This document shows, one piece after another, positions 55,317 to 64,000 of a stretch of 64,000 nt of DNA. The notes beneath the pieces were generated by a model. That model worked only from the letters and a program-made list of their open reading frames with translations, did not search any database and was not told the DNA's origin. Source of the DNA: Arachis hypogaea (Eukaryota; Streptophyta; Magnoliopsida; Fabales; Fabaceae); NCBI RefSeq assembly GCF_003086295.3, contig NC_092051.1, positions 79,306,445 through 79,370,444 of the forward strand. The letters run 5' to 3'. Positions within the stretch are counted from its first letter, which is position 1. Each line of letters begins with the position of its first letter. The position numbers and the translations under genes are program-made.

Positions 55317-57752
55317 ATGACAGGTAGGAGAGGAGAGACATCAACTCCTCCATATACCGAACCAGAGAGGACCCTTCATAGACTTAGAAGGGAAGCAAGA
55401 GGGAAGAGAGTACTGGGAGAAGAAGAATCTGAAGGAGAATCTGAGGACAATTTTGAGGAAGCTCTAGATCTCAACATGGATAGAGAAGTTCACAACCATG
55501 AGAGAGCTGATGGAAACAATGCCATTCCTGAGAGGAGGGTTCTTAGTTCATACATAAACCCAACCTCTGGGAATTGTGGTAGCAGCATTCAGAAACCACC
55601 CATTCAGGCCAACAATTTTGAGCTCAAACCACAGCTAATATCACTTGTGGAGAATCATTGTTCATTTGGTGGGAGTGCTAATGAAGATCCAAACCAACAC
55701 CTCACAAAATTCCTGAGAATTTGCGACACTGTGAAGTCCAATGGAGTCCAGGAAGATGCCTATAAACTGCTTTTGTTCCCATTTTCACTTAGGGACAAGG
55801 CAGCTAAGTGGCTGGAATCATTCCCAAGGGGGAGCCTAACAACATGGGACGAGGTGGAAAGCAAGTTTCTGGCACGTTTCTACCCCCCACAAAAGGTCAA
55901 TAGGCTTCGATCTGAGGTTCAGACTTTTAGACAACAAGATGGTGAAACTCTCTACGAGGCATGGGAGAGATTCAAGGATTTGACAAGAAAATGCCCACCA
56001 GACATGTTCCATGACTGGGTGCAATTGCACATTTTCTATGATGGACTTTCTTATGAATCAAGGAAGGCTGTGGACCATTCATCAGGAGGTTCATTGAACA
56101 GGAAAAAGACTGTGGAAGAAGCCATTGAAGTGATTGAAACAGTGGCTGAGAATGAGTACTACTATGCATCAGAGAGACACAACACTAAGGGAGTCATGGA
56201 GCTGAACCATGTTGATACAATTCTAGCCCAAAACAAGGTGTTTGCCAAGCAACTAGCAGAGCTCACCAGGAAATTAGAAACAAAGCAAGTGGCTGCAATA
56301 CACACACAAGAGCAAGAGGAAGAAAGCACTGAAGGAGGTGATTGGGAAGAGGCCAATTATGTAGGAAATCAACAAAGGCAATCATATGATCCACATTCCA
56401 ACCCTTACAATCCAGGATGGAAAAACCACCCAAACTTTGGGTGGGGGAACCAACAAACCCAACCACAAAACCACAAACCTTACAACCATAACCAACATAA
56501 CAATTCCACATACCAAAACTCCAACCAAAGATCATACCAAGCCACACAAAACACTTACTCCCAACCATCATATCAAGGCCAAAATAATCGACCTACCCAA
56601 CCTAATCCGAACCAACAATTTCAAGATCAATTAAACAGGATAGAAGGAATGCTTGCAACCATGGGTCAAGACATAACCGAATTGAAAGCTTTTAAGGAAG
56701 AAGTAATTTCCAACTTGCAAAACCAAGGAGCTGCCATCGAGAAGTTAGAAAATCAAATTGGGTATTTGTATAAGCAAATCCCTGGGCCAAGTGTTTCTCA
56801 TGCTGCCAAGGCTATTGCAAGGGAAGAATGTAAAGCCATAACCCTCAGAAGTGGAAAAAAGCTGAAGGAGATCTCAAGTGAACCCACAGAGGATGAAGCA
56901 AAGGAAAATGTGAGAGACAAGGAACAGGGACAATCCTTTACACCGTCTGCAACAAGAGAAAAAGAAAAAGAGGTCCTGAAGCCGTATAAACCCAAAGCAC
57001 CATATCCTCAACGTTTGATGAAAGGTGAAAAGGATGGCCAATTCTCCAGATTTTTGGAAATTTTCAAGAAGCTTCAAATCAACATCCCGTTTGCTGAGGC
57101 AATAGAGCAAATGCCACTCTATGCAAAATTCTTAAAGGAATTAATGACCAAAAAGAGAAGCTGGAGAAATGAGGAAACTGTGTTGTTGACTGAAGAATGC
57201 AGTGCCATCATTCAACACAAATTGCCTCAGAAACTGAAGGATCCAGGCAGTTTTCAAATCCCCTGCATCATAGGAGAAGTCATGGTGGAGAAGGCCTTGT
57301 GTGACTTAGGGGCCAGTATCAATTTGATGTCTCTAACAATGATGAGAAGAATGGAGATTGAGGAAGCCAGACCAACAAGAATGGCCCTCCAATTGGCAGA
57401 CCGAACCTTTAAATTCCCTCATGGGATAGTTGAGGATTTGTTGGTAAAAGTGGGAGATTTCATATTCCCTGCCGATTTTGTGGTATTAGATATGGAGGAA
57501 GAAGCCGAAGCTTCAATAATTCTGGGAAGACCCTTCCTGGCTACTGCAGGAGCCATCATAGATGTCCAAAAGGGTGAGCTCACTCTTAGACTACATGATG
57601 AGCAATTGGTGTTTAACGTATTCAAGGCAATGAGCTATCCATCAGAATCACTAAAGGAATGCATGAGGGTGGATGTAGTGGACATTGCAGTACAAGAAAC
57701 CTTTGAGGAAACAACAAAGGAAGTGGCAGAGGAGGAGTTCACCAAGGATTGA
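55317..57752 (+). CDS. gag-pro: Element I copy 2 Gag-protease (811 aa, open)
   Basis: ATG 55317 ([20 protein letters not shown]). Gag is uninterrupted, with CAG at 55749 where copy 1 has TAG. Protease with [11 protein letters not shown] near residue 662 and [20 protein letters not shown]. The frame stops at TGA 57750-57752, created at the deletion junction right after the protease linker (EEFTKD). The product would be Gag plus protease without RT, RNase H or integrase. Confidence 0.9.
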   Translation: MTGRRGETSTPPYTEPERTLHRLRREARGKRVLGEEESEGESEDNFEEALDLNMDREVHNHERADGNNAIPERRVLSSYINPTSGNCGSSIQKPPIQANNFELKPQLISLVENHCSFGGSANEDPNQHLTKFLRICDTVKSNGVQEDAYKLLLFPFSLRDKAAKWLESFPRGSLTTWDEVESKFLARFYPPQKVNRLRSEVQTFRQQDGETLYEAWERFKDLTRKCPPDMFHDWVQLHIFYDGLSYESRKAVDHSSGGSLNRKKTVEEAIEVIETVAENEYYYASERHNTKGVMELNHVDTILAQNKVFAKQLAELTRKLETKQVAAIHTQEQEEESTEGGDWEEANYVGNQQRQSYDPHSNPYNPGWKNHPNFGWGNQQTQPQNHKPYNHNQHNNSTYQNSNQRSYQATQNTYSQPSYQGQNNRPTQPNPNQQFQDQLNRIEGMLATMGQDITELKAFKEEVISNLQNQGAAIEKLENQIGYLYKQIPGPSVSHAAKAIAREECKAITLRSGKKLKEISSEPTEDEAKENVRDKEQGQSFTPSATREKEKEVLKPYKPKAPYPQRLMKGEKDGQFSRFLEIFKKLQINIPFAEAIEQMPLYAKFLKELMTKKRSWRNEETVLLTEECSAIIQHKLPQKLKDPGSFQIPCIIGEVMVEKALCDLGASINLMSLTMMRRMEIEEARPTRMALQLADRTFKFPHGIVEDLLVKVGDFIFPADFVVLDMEEEAEASIILGRPFLATAGAIIDVQKGELTLRLHDEQLVFNVFKAMSYPSESLKECMRVDVVDIAVQETFEETTKEVAEEEFTKD

Positions 57753-58083
57753 CTGGAAAAGAATCCTGGAAAAGACTGTGGGAACTTCAAGGAAGGACTG
57801 GTCGATTAAGCTAGATGATGCTCTTTGGGCATATAGGACAGCTTTCAAAACACCAATTGGAATGTCTCCTTACCAACTAGTATATGGAAAAGCTTGCCAT
57901 TTTCCAGGGAAGCTAAAATCAAGGTGGTCTGGACCATTCCTGGTCACCAAAGTCTCCCAATATGGACAAATAGAAATCATGGAAGAAAAGTCACAACGAA
58001 CCTTCACGGTGAATGGTCAAAGACTCAAACATTACTTGGGAGATGTGGAGGAGAAGGACAAGGTTAAATATCACCTCAACTGA
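57753..58083 (+). pseudogene. Element I copy 2 integrase tail remnant
   Basis: Resumes in a different frame from gag-pro at [18 protein letters not shown], the end of the integrase core, and continues through KACHFP, the same internal deletion as copy 1, SRWSGPF and [10 protein letters not shown] to TGA. The junction carries a few extra bases (TGACTGGAAAA) that look copied from the neighbouring CTGGAAAAG. Confidence 0.88.
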
Positions 58084-58094
58084 GGCAGCTGACC

Positions 58095-58141
58095 GTCAAG
58101 CTAATGACGTTAAAGAAGCGCTTGTTGGGAGGCAACCCAAC
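58095..58141 (+). other. Conserved post-stop structured block, I copy 2
   Basis: As copy 1, with TGACG in place of TGACA. Confidence 0.8.
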
Positions 58142-59709
58142 CTGAGGTAATACTCCCTTGCTGTTTCTTTTATTTGTTTCAATAAAAAGGTGAAGTAGTT
58201 TCTGTGCATTGCAAAGAATTAAGTTTGGTGTTTCACACCAAACAATGAATTCGTGGATCAATAATTCAAAGGGGAATGTGTGACTCTAAGTTTGGTGTTC
58301 CACCATTAAGCTCAACTGAACACAACAACCTTTGAATTATATGAAAGGAACAACCATTCTAAGCAATCACAGAAATGCTTAAAATCCTTAGCAGCAACTT
58401 CATTCCAAGGAGAATTCAAGGATTCAAAGAACAGAGAAGTAAGTAGGAGACTAAGTTTGGTGTTCACACACCAACTTAAGACTCAGACACTTGCCCATAC
58501 ATAGTTGAGCTAACCACTCAAGTGCTTGAGAAGCAAGCAACTTCATCACTCTTAGCAGGAAAGGAAACAAGGATTTTAGAAAGAACATGAAGCAACAACT
58601 AGGAGAAGAAGGAGAAATCAAATTGTTCCTGGCAACAAAGAGAAAACAAGAAATTTCACAAGGTGGTGTTGTTCCTTGACATTTCTTTAAAATGGGTAAA
58701 CAAAAGCATGCTTGTTCTGGTATAAACTGAAATTGTTGAATCTGTCTGGAATGTAAAGTTTCTAGTATGTTTGTCTGTTTAGTGCTTTGAATAAAGTGAA
58801 TGCCTTGATGTTTGGATATAACTTCACCTTCTTAATCAAATGCTTGCCATGCTTGTTCTGTTTCCAAAAATAAAAGAAAAGTTTGAACAAAAGTAACTTG
58901 GCTCAATTAGTGACAAATCAAGTAGAATTAAGTGGTGGTATGCATGCTTGATTGTCTAAGTCAGATCACTGGAAATAGAGTGTAGAATTATCATTTTTTG
59001 TGTAGAAATTGAAAACTGTCTATGGATCTTGATGAATAAATATCTTTGGCCATGAAGAAGAAAGAAAAAAGAAGAAGAAAGAGCCACTGAAAAAGGGCAA
59101 CCAAAAAGCAAAAAAAAAAAAAAAAATTGAGAAAATAAGCTAGGCACCAATGGTTTGAACTTCTGAGACAAATGCCTGTGGTTTGAACTTCTGAGGAGTG
59201 TTTCAACACTTGGTAACTTGGGTTAACTAACCCGGGATTATCAACCAAAAGTCCATTATCAAGAGCAACCTAAATACAAAACATTTAGTCACACAAAGAG
59301 GTGCTGGGCACCAATGTCTCAAGAAGAAATGTGAACTAAAATGCCTGGAGTGGATATGTGTAGTGCACTGATAAGAAAAAGAAAATGCCAAAGGCTGGTG
59401 CAACACATGACACTAAGCAAACAAGGAGCAAAGAAGCTCTAAGAAAAAGAAAAGAAAAACAAAGAAGAGAAAAGTGCCAAGGACATAAGAGTAACAAGAG
59501 GCCATAGCAGTGTTTGATGGATGCAATGAAAAAGTGATAATCTTACCTGATAAGAATGAAAAAGTGATGCTGCAACTTTCTGCATAAAACCCTTCTGATG
59601 AACTTAAAGTGCTTACTAATATAGCCAATGGGATTGCTTTCTGTTCATGCTTTTTTCTCAAATAACTCAGGACTTGCTTAGGGACAAGCAAGTATTAAGT
59701 TTGGTGTTG
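58142..59709 (+). other. 3' non-coding region of I, copy 2
   Basis: Near-identical to 51144-52708; the poly-A run near 59112 is longer by a few bases. No gene. Confidence 0.65.
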
Positions 59710-62034
59710 TGATGCCAAGGCATCTTAGGCTAGTTTCACTAGCATTTTTCTGTTAGTTTTAGTGGTTTTATGCATTTTCTTGAGCTTAAAGTAACCAAGA
59801 ATGGTTAAATGAATAACAAAGCAATGAACCATCCAAACAGTATGATTTTGATGCAAATTCCATGAGTTTTTAGTTATATTACTTGCATGCTATGAATGGA
59901 AGATTTCTCATGAAATTTTGCAAGACATTGATGCAATTGTTTGGATGATTTTAGGGAAGAAGAGGCTAGGCAAGGAAGCAACAAAACCAATAAAGGAAGC
60001 TTGAATATCACATGTGGAGTTTAAGTTCCAGTTTAAGCTTAAACTGGAGCTTAAACGCCAGAATCATGAAGGCTAAGAAATGCTGGAACTGAAGTTTAAC
60101 CTCCAGTTTAACCTTAAACTGGAGGTTAAACGCCAGAATGAAAGTCTCACCAAAGAAGCATTTCCACGTTTAACCTCCAGTTTAACCTTAAACTGGAGGT
60201 TAAACGCCAGAAGTGGGAAATTCACCATGGGAGCAATTCCACGTTTAAGCTCCAGTTTAACCTCAAACTGGAGCTTAAACGTGTTCGACACAAACTCTCA
60301 CCAAAGAAGCATTTTCACGTTTAACCTCCAGTTTAACCTTAAACTGGAGGTTAAACGCCAGAAGGAAGAAAGGCACCAGGAGCATTCCACGTTTAAGCTC
60401 CAGTTTAACCTTAAACTGGAGCTTAAACGTGTTCGACCAAGTTTTCTCCTCCAGGGTTGCTCTTTCCCCTCTTCCACGTTTAAGCTCCAGTTTAACCTTA
60501 AACTGGAGCTTAAACGTGTTCGACCTCCAGGGCTGCCTTTCCTATCTCCACGTTTAAGCTTCAGTTTAACCTTAAACTGAAGCTTAAACGTGTTCGACTA
60601 AGTGACCCTCCAGGGCTGCCTTCTTCCATTTCCACGTTTAAGCTTCAGTTTAACCTAAAACTGAAGCTTAAACGTGCTTCCACAAAAGGCATCACTGGAA
60701 GTGTCTGGCGTTTAAGCTGCAGTTTAAGCTTAAACTGCAACTTAAACGCCACTCTTGGAAAAGGTTTCTGGGCCAAAAATATTGCGGTTTAAGTTAGTAT
60801 TTGAGCACAAACATTAACTTAAACTTACTCTGGTATGAAACCCAATTGAATATCATGGTTTATGGGATTGGGCCTGAAGGATTGATGAGTCTGAAATTTC
60901 AATTTGTTGAGTCATGTGTCATTATTTGATTATCACTAAGTTGGCTCAATGAATGTTACAGAATTTGGATCAGCAGCCTCATCAAGATTATGGATCATAA
61001 ACCCAAGGCAAAAGGAAAGCAGGGAGAGGCCTCAAAGCCCAAGAAACACAACAGAAGCTCAATATAGAAAGTGTATAAATAGGATGGAATTTAAGTTAGG
61101 AAGGGACTTTTATCTTCATTTTGGCTAGTTTTCATATCTTTGTAATTGAATTCAGAGCTATGATTCACTAAACCCCCTTTCATTGGGTTAGGGAGCTCTA
61201 TTGTAATTCAATGAATCAATAATAGTTTATCTTCTTCTTCAATCTTTTCTCTTGAATTTTGTTAGAAAGCTTCTCGATCTAATTCCATTGGGTAGTTGTC
61301 TTGGGAAAGAAACTACTCATAATTGGAATCCTTCGGAACCTTGGGAAAGGAATGGAGGATTCATGCTATAGAAGCTTTCTCACAGTGAATTGGATTGGGG
61401 TTTGGATGGATATTGTGACATGTAATCCTACCAAATTGTGGTTCATGAAACTGTGTGGTATAATCAGTGATCGAGCATCATCTCTTCTTATGAACATTTA
61501 AACCAAGGGATTGGGAATTTGTTTGTTTTTAGAGAGAATTGGTGAGCCAAGGGATTGGGATCCAATCATATAAGATTGCCAAGCAAAATTAAATGAACGC
61601 ATTGGTTGAGGAAGAGATAAACATGTTTTGATTCGGAGATCTCAATATCTCCTATAACCCAATGAATTCCCCATTTCTGATTTCCACTTTCTCTTTACAT
61701 TCTGCAATTAAATTCATGCAATCACCCCCATTCCCTTTTAATTTCAGCAATTTAGCTTCTGCTCTTTACTTCATGCAATTTAAGATTCCGCCATTTCAAT
61801 TTCTTGTCATTTACGTTTCCCGCCAATTTTACATTCCGCAATTCTCATCTAAATTTTGATTCCGCTCAACTAGAACACACTTCTAATCCGAATTGCTCAC
61901 TCAACCAATACTTGTGGGATTCGACCTCACTCTATTGTGAGTTTTTACTTGACGATAACCGGTGCACTTGCCGGAAGGAATTTTGCCGATCGTGCAATTT
62001 CCTAAATCGTGGCATAACAAGTTTATGCGCATCA
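59710..62034 (+). repeat. Element I LTR 3
   Basis: 2325 bp; hairpin array 60019-60750; TATA box 61074. Differs from LTR 2 at a few visible sites (for example TTGCATGC for TTGAATGC, GATTTTAG for GATTTCAG). Confidence 0.95.
60019..60750 (+). repeat. Array of ten long hairpins, LTR 3 of I
   Basis: Same as in LTR 2 by eye. Confidence 0.92.
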
Positions 62035-62039
62035 CTCCC
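62035..62039 (+). repeat. Right target-site duplication of I (CTCCC)
   Basis: Matches 43307-43311. Confidence 0.95.
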
Positions 62040-62362
62040 TTGTGTTCAAAACTCAAGGATCTCCCTCTGCAACCATGGAAAGGAAGCAGAAAAAGCTTCT
62101 CTCAAAGCAGAGTCAACCAGAGCCCCCACAGTCAAACTCTAAGTTTGGTGTTGGGAGGCCACAACCAAACTTTAAGTTTGGTATTGAACTCCCATATCCA
62201 AACTCTAAGTTTGGTGTTGGAGAGTCTCAACAAAGCTCTGCACATCTGAGAAGCTCCATGAGAGCCCACTGTCAAGCTATTGACATTAAAGAAGCGCTTG
62301 ATGGGAGGCAACCCAATTTTTATTTATCTAACTATATTTTTCTTAGTTATATGTCTTTGTAG
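62040..62362 (+). pseudogene. gag-pro: Element H gag-protease, 3' end
   Basis: Continues the H reading with LVFKTQGSPSATMERKQKKLL, then three FGV-type repeat units (SKFGVG, FKFGIE, SKFGVG) encoded by AAGTTTGGTGT-like motifs, and SSAHL. Where D stops (TGA) H has AGA, so the frame reads on through the post-stop block to 62362. Confidence 0.8.
62271..62317 (+). other. Conserved post-stop structured block, element H
   Basis: GTCA-agctat-TGAC, GAAGCGCTTG, ATGGG-aggcaa-CCCAA (outermost pair lost). Translated in H only because its stop codon has mutated. Confidence 0.7.
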
Positions 62363-63035
62363 GTTCATGATCATGTGGAGTCACAAAATAAATATAAAAA
62401 TTAAAAACGGAATCAAAAATAGCAGAAGAAAAATCACACCCTGGAGGAGCATCTGTCTGGCGTTCAGCGCCAGAACAGAGCATGGTTCTGGCGCTGAACG
62501 CCCAAAATGGGCAACATCCTGGCGCTGAACGCCCAGAACAAGCATGGTTCTGGCGTTCAACGCCAGAAAAGGCAGCAATTGGGCGTTGAACGCCCAAAAT
62601 GGGCACCAACCTGGCGCTGAACGCCCAGAGTTGTGTGCAAAGGCATTTTGCATGCCTAAATTGGTGCAGGGATGTAAATGCCTTGACACCTCAAGATCTG
62701 TGTACCCCAAAGAATCACCTCAGGATCTGTGGACCCCACAGGATCCCCACCTACCTCCACTCACTCTCTTCTCTCTTCTCAATCATCCTCTATTCCCAAT
62801 AAACATTCTTCCCTATTAACCCTTTACCACTCACATCCATACACCCACTTACCTTCAAAATTCAACATCTCTTTCCCACCCAATCCCACCCATATGGCCG
62901 AATATACACCTCCCTCCATCTCCTTCATATCTTCTTCTTCTTCTTCTATTCTTTCTTCTTTTGCTCGAGGGCGAGCAACATTCTAAGTTTGGTGTGGTAA
63001 AAGCATAGCTTTTTTATTTTTTTCCATAACCGTTG
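62318..63035 (+). other. Element H region between gag-pro and ORF3
   Basis: No gene. GGCGTTCAGCGCC, GGCGCTGAACGCC, GGCGTTCAACGCC and GGGCGTTGAACGCCC words at 62457-62632, fewer than in D. The segment carrying the TATA box in D is missing here. AAGTTTGGTGTGG lies near 62986. Confidence 0.65.
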
Positions 63036-63348
63036 ATGGCACCTAAGGCCAGAGAAACCTCTAGAAAGAGGAAAGGGAAGACAAAAGCTTCCATCAAGGG
63101 TCTATAGCTCAGTGGTAGAACATTTGACTGCAAATCAAGAGATCCCTGAGATACCTCAGGGGATACATTTTCTTCCACACAATTATTGGAAGCAACTAAG
63201 GGTGGAACATCAAGAGCACTCCATCATGCTCCATGAAATAAGAGAAGATCAAAAAGCAATGAGGGAGGAGCAACAAAGACAAGGAAGAGACATAGAAGAG
63301 CTCAAGGACATCATTGGTTCCTCAAGAAGGAAACGCCACCATCACTAA
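63036..63348 (+). pseudogene. Element H ORF3 remnant with internal deletion
   Basis: ATG 63036 (MAPKARETSRKRKGKTKAS) matches D ORF3 for about 20 codons, then tRNA-derived sequence begins and gives TAG at 63105-63107. The 3' part (63147-63348, another frame) matches the D C-terminal coiled coil (LRVEHQEHSIMLHEIREDQK...RRKRHHH). About 840 bases with the conserved domain are missing relative to D, plus an in-frame loss of 42 bases after NYWKQ. Confidence 0.85.
63098..63146 (+). other. tRNA-Cys(GCA)-derived fragment at a deletion scar
   Basis: GGGTCTATAGCTCAGTGGT, AGAACATTTGACTGCAAATC, AAGAGATCCC read in order as acceptor 5' strand, D arm, anticodon arm with loop CTGCAAA (anticodon GCA) and variable region of a plant tRNA-Cys. 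The T arm and acceptor 3' strand are absent. One D-stem base is changed (GAAC for GAGC). D has no such sequence. It cannot be a working tRNA gene. Confidence 0.88.
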
Positions 63349-64000
63349 GGTGGATTCATTCCTTGTTCTTATTTCTTCTGTTTTTCGTTTTCTATGTTAT
63401 GTGCTTATCTATGTTTGTGTCTTCATTACATGATCATTAGTAGTTAGTAACTATGTCTTAAAGTTATGAATGTCTTATGAATCCATCACCTCTCTTAAAT
63501 GAAAAATGTTTTAATTCAAAAGAACAAAAAGTACATGAGTTTCGAATTTATCCTTGAACTTAGCTTAATTATATTGATGTGGTGACAATGCTTCTTGTTT
63601 TCTGAATGTATGCTTGAACAGTGCATATGTCTTTTGAAGTTGTTGTTTAAGAATGTTAAATATGTTGGCTCTTGAAAGAATGATGACTAGGAGACATGTT
63701 ATTTGATAATCTAAAAAATCATAAAAATAATTCTTGAAGCAAGAAAAAGCAGCAAAGAACAAAGCTTGCAGAAAAAAAAAATTAGGCGAAAAAAAAATAG
63801 AAAGAAAAAGAAAAAGCAAGCAGATAAAGCCAAAGCTCTTAAAACCAAAAGGCAAGAGCAAAAAGCCAATAACCCTTAAAACCAAAAGGCAAGGGCAAAT
63901 AAAAAGGATCCCAAGACTTTGAGCATCAGTGGATAGGAGGGCCTAAAGGAATAAAATCCTGGTCTAAGCGGCTAAACCAAGCTGTCCCTAACCATGTGCT
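63349..64000 (+). other. Element H 3' non-coding region (continues past the window)
   Basis: Matches 25496-26120 of D, including the A/G-rich stretch with AAACCAAAAGGCAAGGGCAA, here partly duplicated. No gene. Confidence 0.65.

Larger units (their letters stand above)
43312..62034 (+). mobile_element. Element I: tandem Athila-like element with three LTRs and two internal regions
   Basis: LTR 43312-45636, internal 45637-52708 (7072 bp), LTR 52709-55033, internal 55034-59709 (4676 bp), LTR 59710-62034. All LTRs are 2325 bp and differ at only a handful of sites that I can see. A single CTCCC duplication flanks the whole array and none flanks the middle LTR. Internal 2 has lost about 2.4 kb of pol. 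This is the youngest insertion in the window. Confidence 0.95.
37504..64000 (+). mobile_element. Element H: FIDEL-type gag-pro element, split by I, runs past the window
   Basis: Sister of D: same LTR type, leader, Gag-protease and ORF3 region. Parts: 37504-43311 and 62035-64000, with I between. The 3' LTR should begin a few hundred bases after 64000, judging from D. Left flank CCCCT. Confidence 0.88.

Noticed and set aside
63098..63146. A functional tRNA-Cys gene
   Set aside because: T arm and acceptor 3' strand are missing and a D-stem pair is broken.

Overview
The window is plant nuclear DNA made almost entirely of nested, mostly broken Ty3/gypsy (Metaviridae) LTR retrotransposons of the Athila lineage. 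I see no host gene. Evidence: seven or more kilobase-scale LTRs with TG...CA ends; primer-binding sites complementary to the 3' end of plant tRNA-Asp (TGGCGCCGTTGCCGGGGAT); Athila-type Gag starts (EPERTL.RLRR); protease with a DLGxxIN core; RT with FMDDF; D,D,E integrase. The LTR starting TGATGAGCGGATAATTTATA, with its CTGGCGTTCAACGCCAG palindromes, looks like the FIDEL-type LTR I remember from peanut. I therefore favour a legume, most likely Arachis, pericentromeric or otherwise TE-rich. That assignment is from memory, not a search.

Layout (letters are mine). A, 1-15125 (+): 3' part of an Athila-like element with decayed gag-pro, an ORF3 in the env position and its 3' LTR; interrupted by B, 2973-9468 (+), a complete gag-only element. 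C, 15126-17396 (-): gag start, leader, PBS and part of the 5' LTR of a FIDEL-type element into which A inserted. D, 17397-26824 (+): a FIDEL-type gag-pro element without RT/RNase H/integrase, inserted in the LTR of C; its 3' LTR is cut after 262 bp. E, 26825-33884 (-): a FIDEL-type gag-pol element, full of stops and frameshifts, cut inside integrase. K, 33885-34769: remnant of another gypsy-type ORF. F, 34770-36688 (+): LTR plus gag start of another family, cut by G, 36689-37503 (-), a FIDEL-type LTR fragment, itself cut by H, 37504 to beyond 64000 (+), a sister of D. I, 43312-62034 (+), sits in the protease region of H between CTCCC target duplications: LTR - internal - LTR - internal - LTR, three LTRs of exactly 2325 bp.

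How the parts work together: only I (first copy) and E carry pol. A, B, C, D and H look non-autonomous and would need enzymes in trans; D, C and H share the LTR of E, so E-like elements are the natural helpers. Neither copy of I is intact: copy 1 has a TAG in gag, copy 2 has lost RT/RNase H/most of integrase, and both share a deletion in the integrase C-terminal part.

The most interesting signals are non-coding: (1) two adjacent hairpins near the 3' end of every LTR whose stems differ between families by compensatory changes; (2) a conserved three-stem block directly after the gag/pol stop in A, B, D, H and both I copies; (3) ten long hairpins at about 74-bp spacing in each I LTR, with different palindrome arrays in every other family; (4) a 49-nt piece of tRNA-Cys at a deletion scar in H; (5) clusters of extra, including inverted, primer-binding-site copies at the LTR/leader junction of H, D and C; (6) a TATA box upstream of ORF3 in both A and D.
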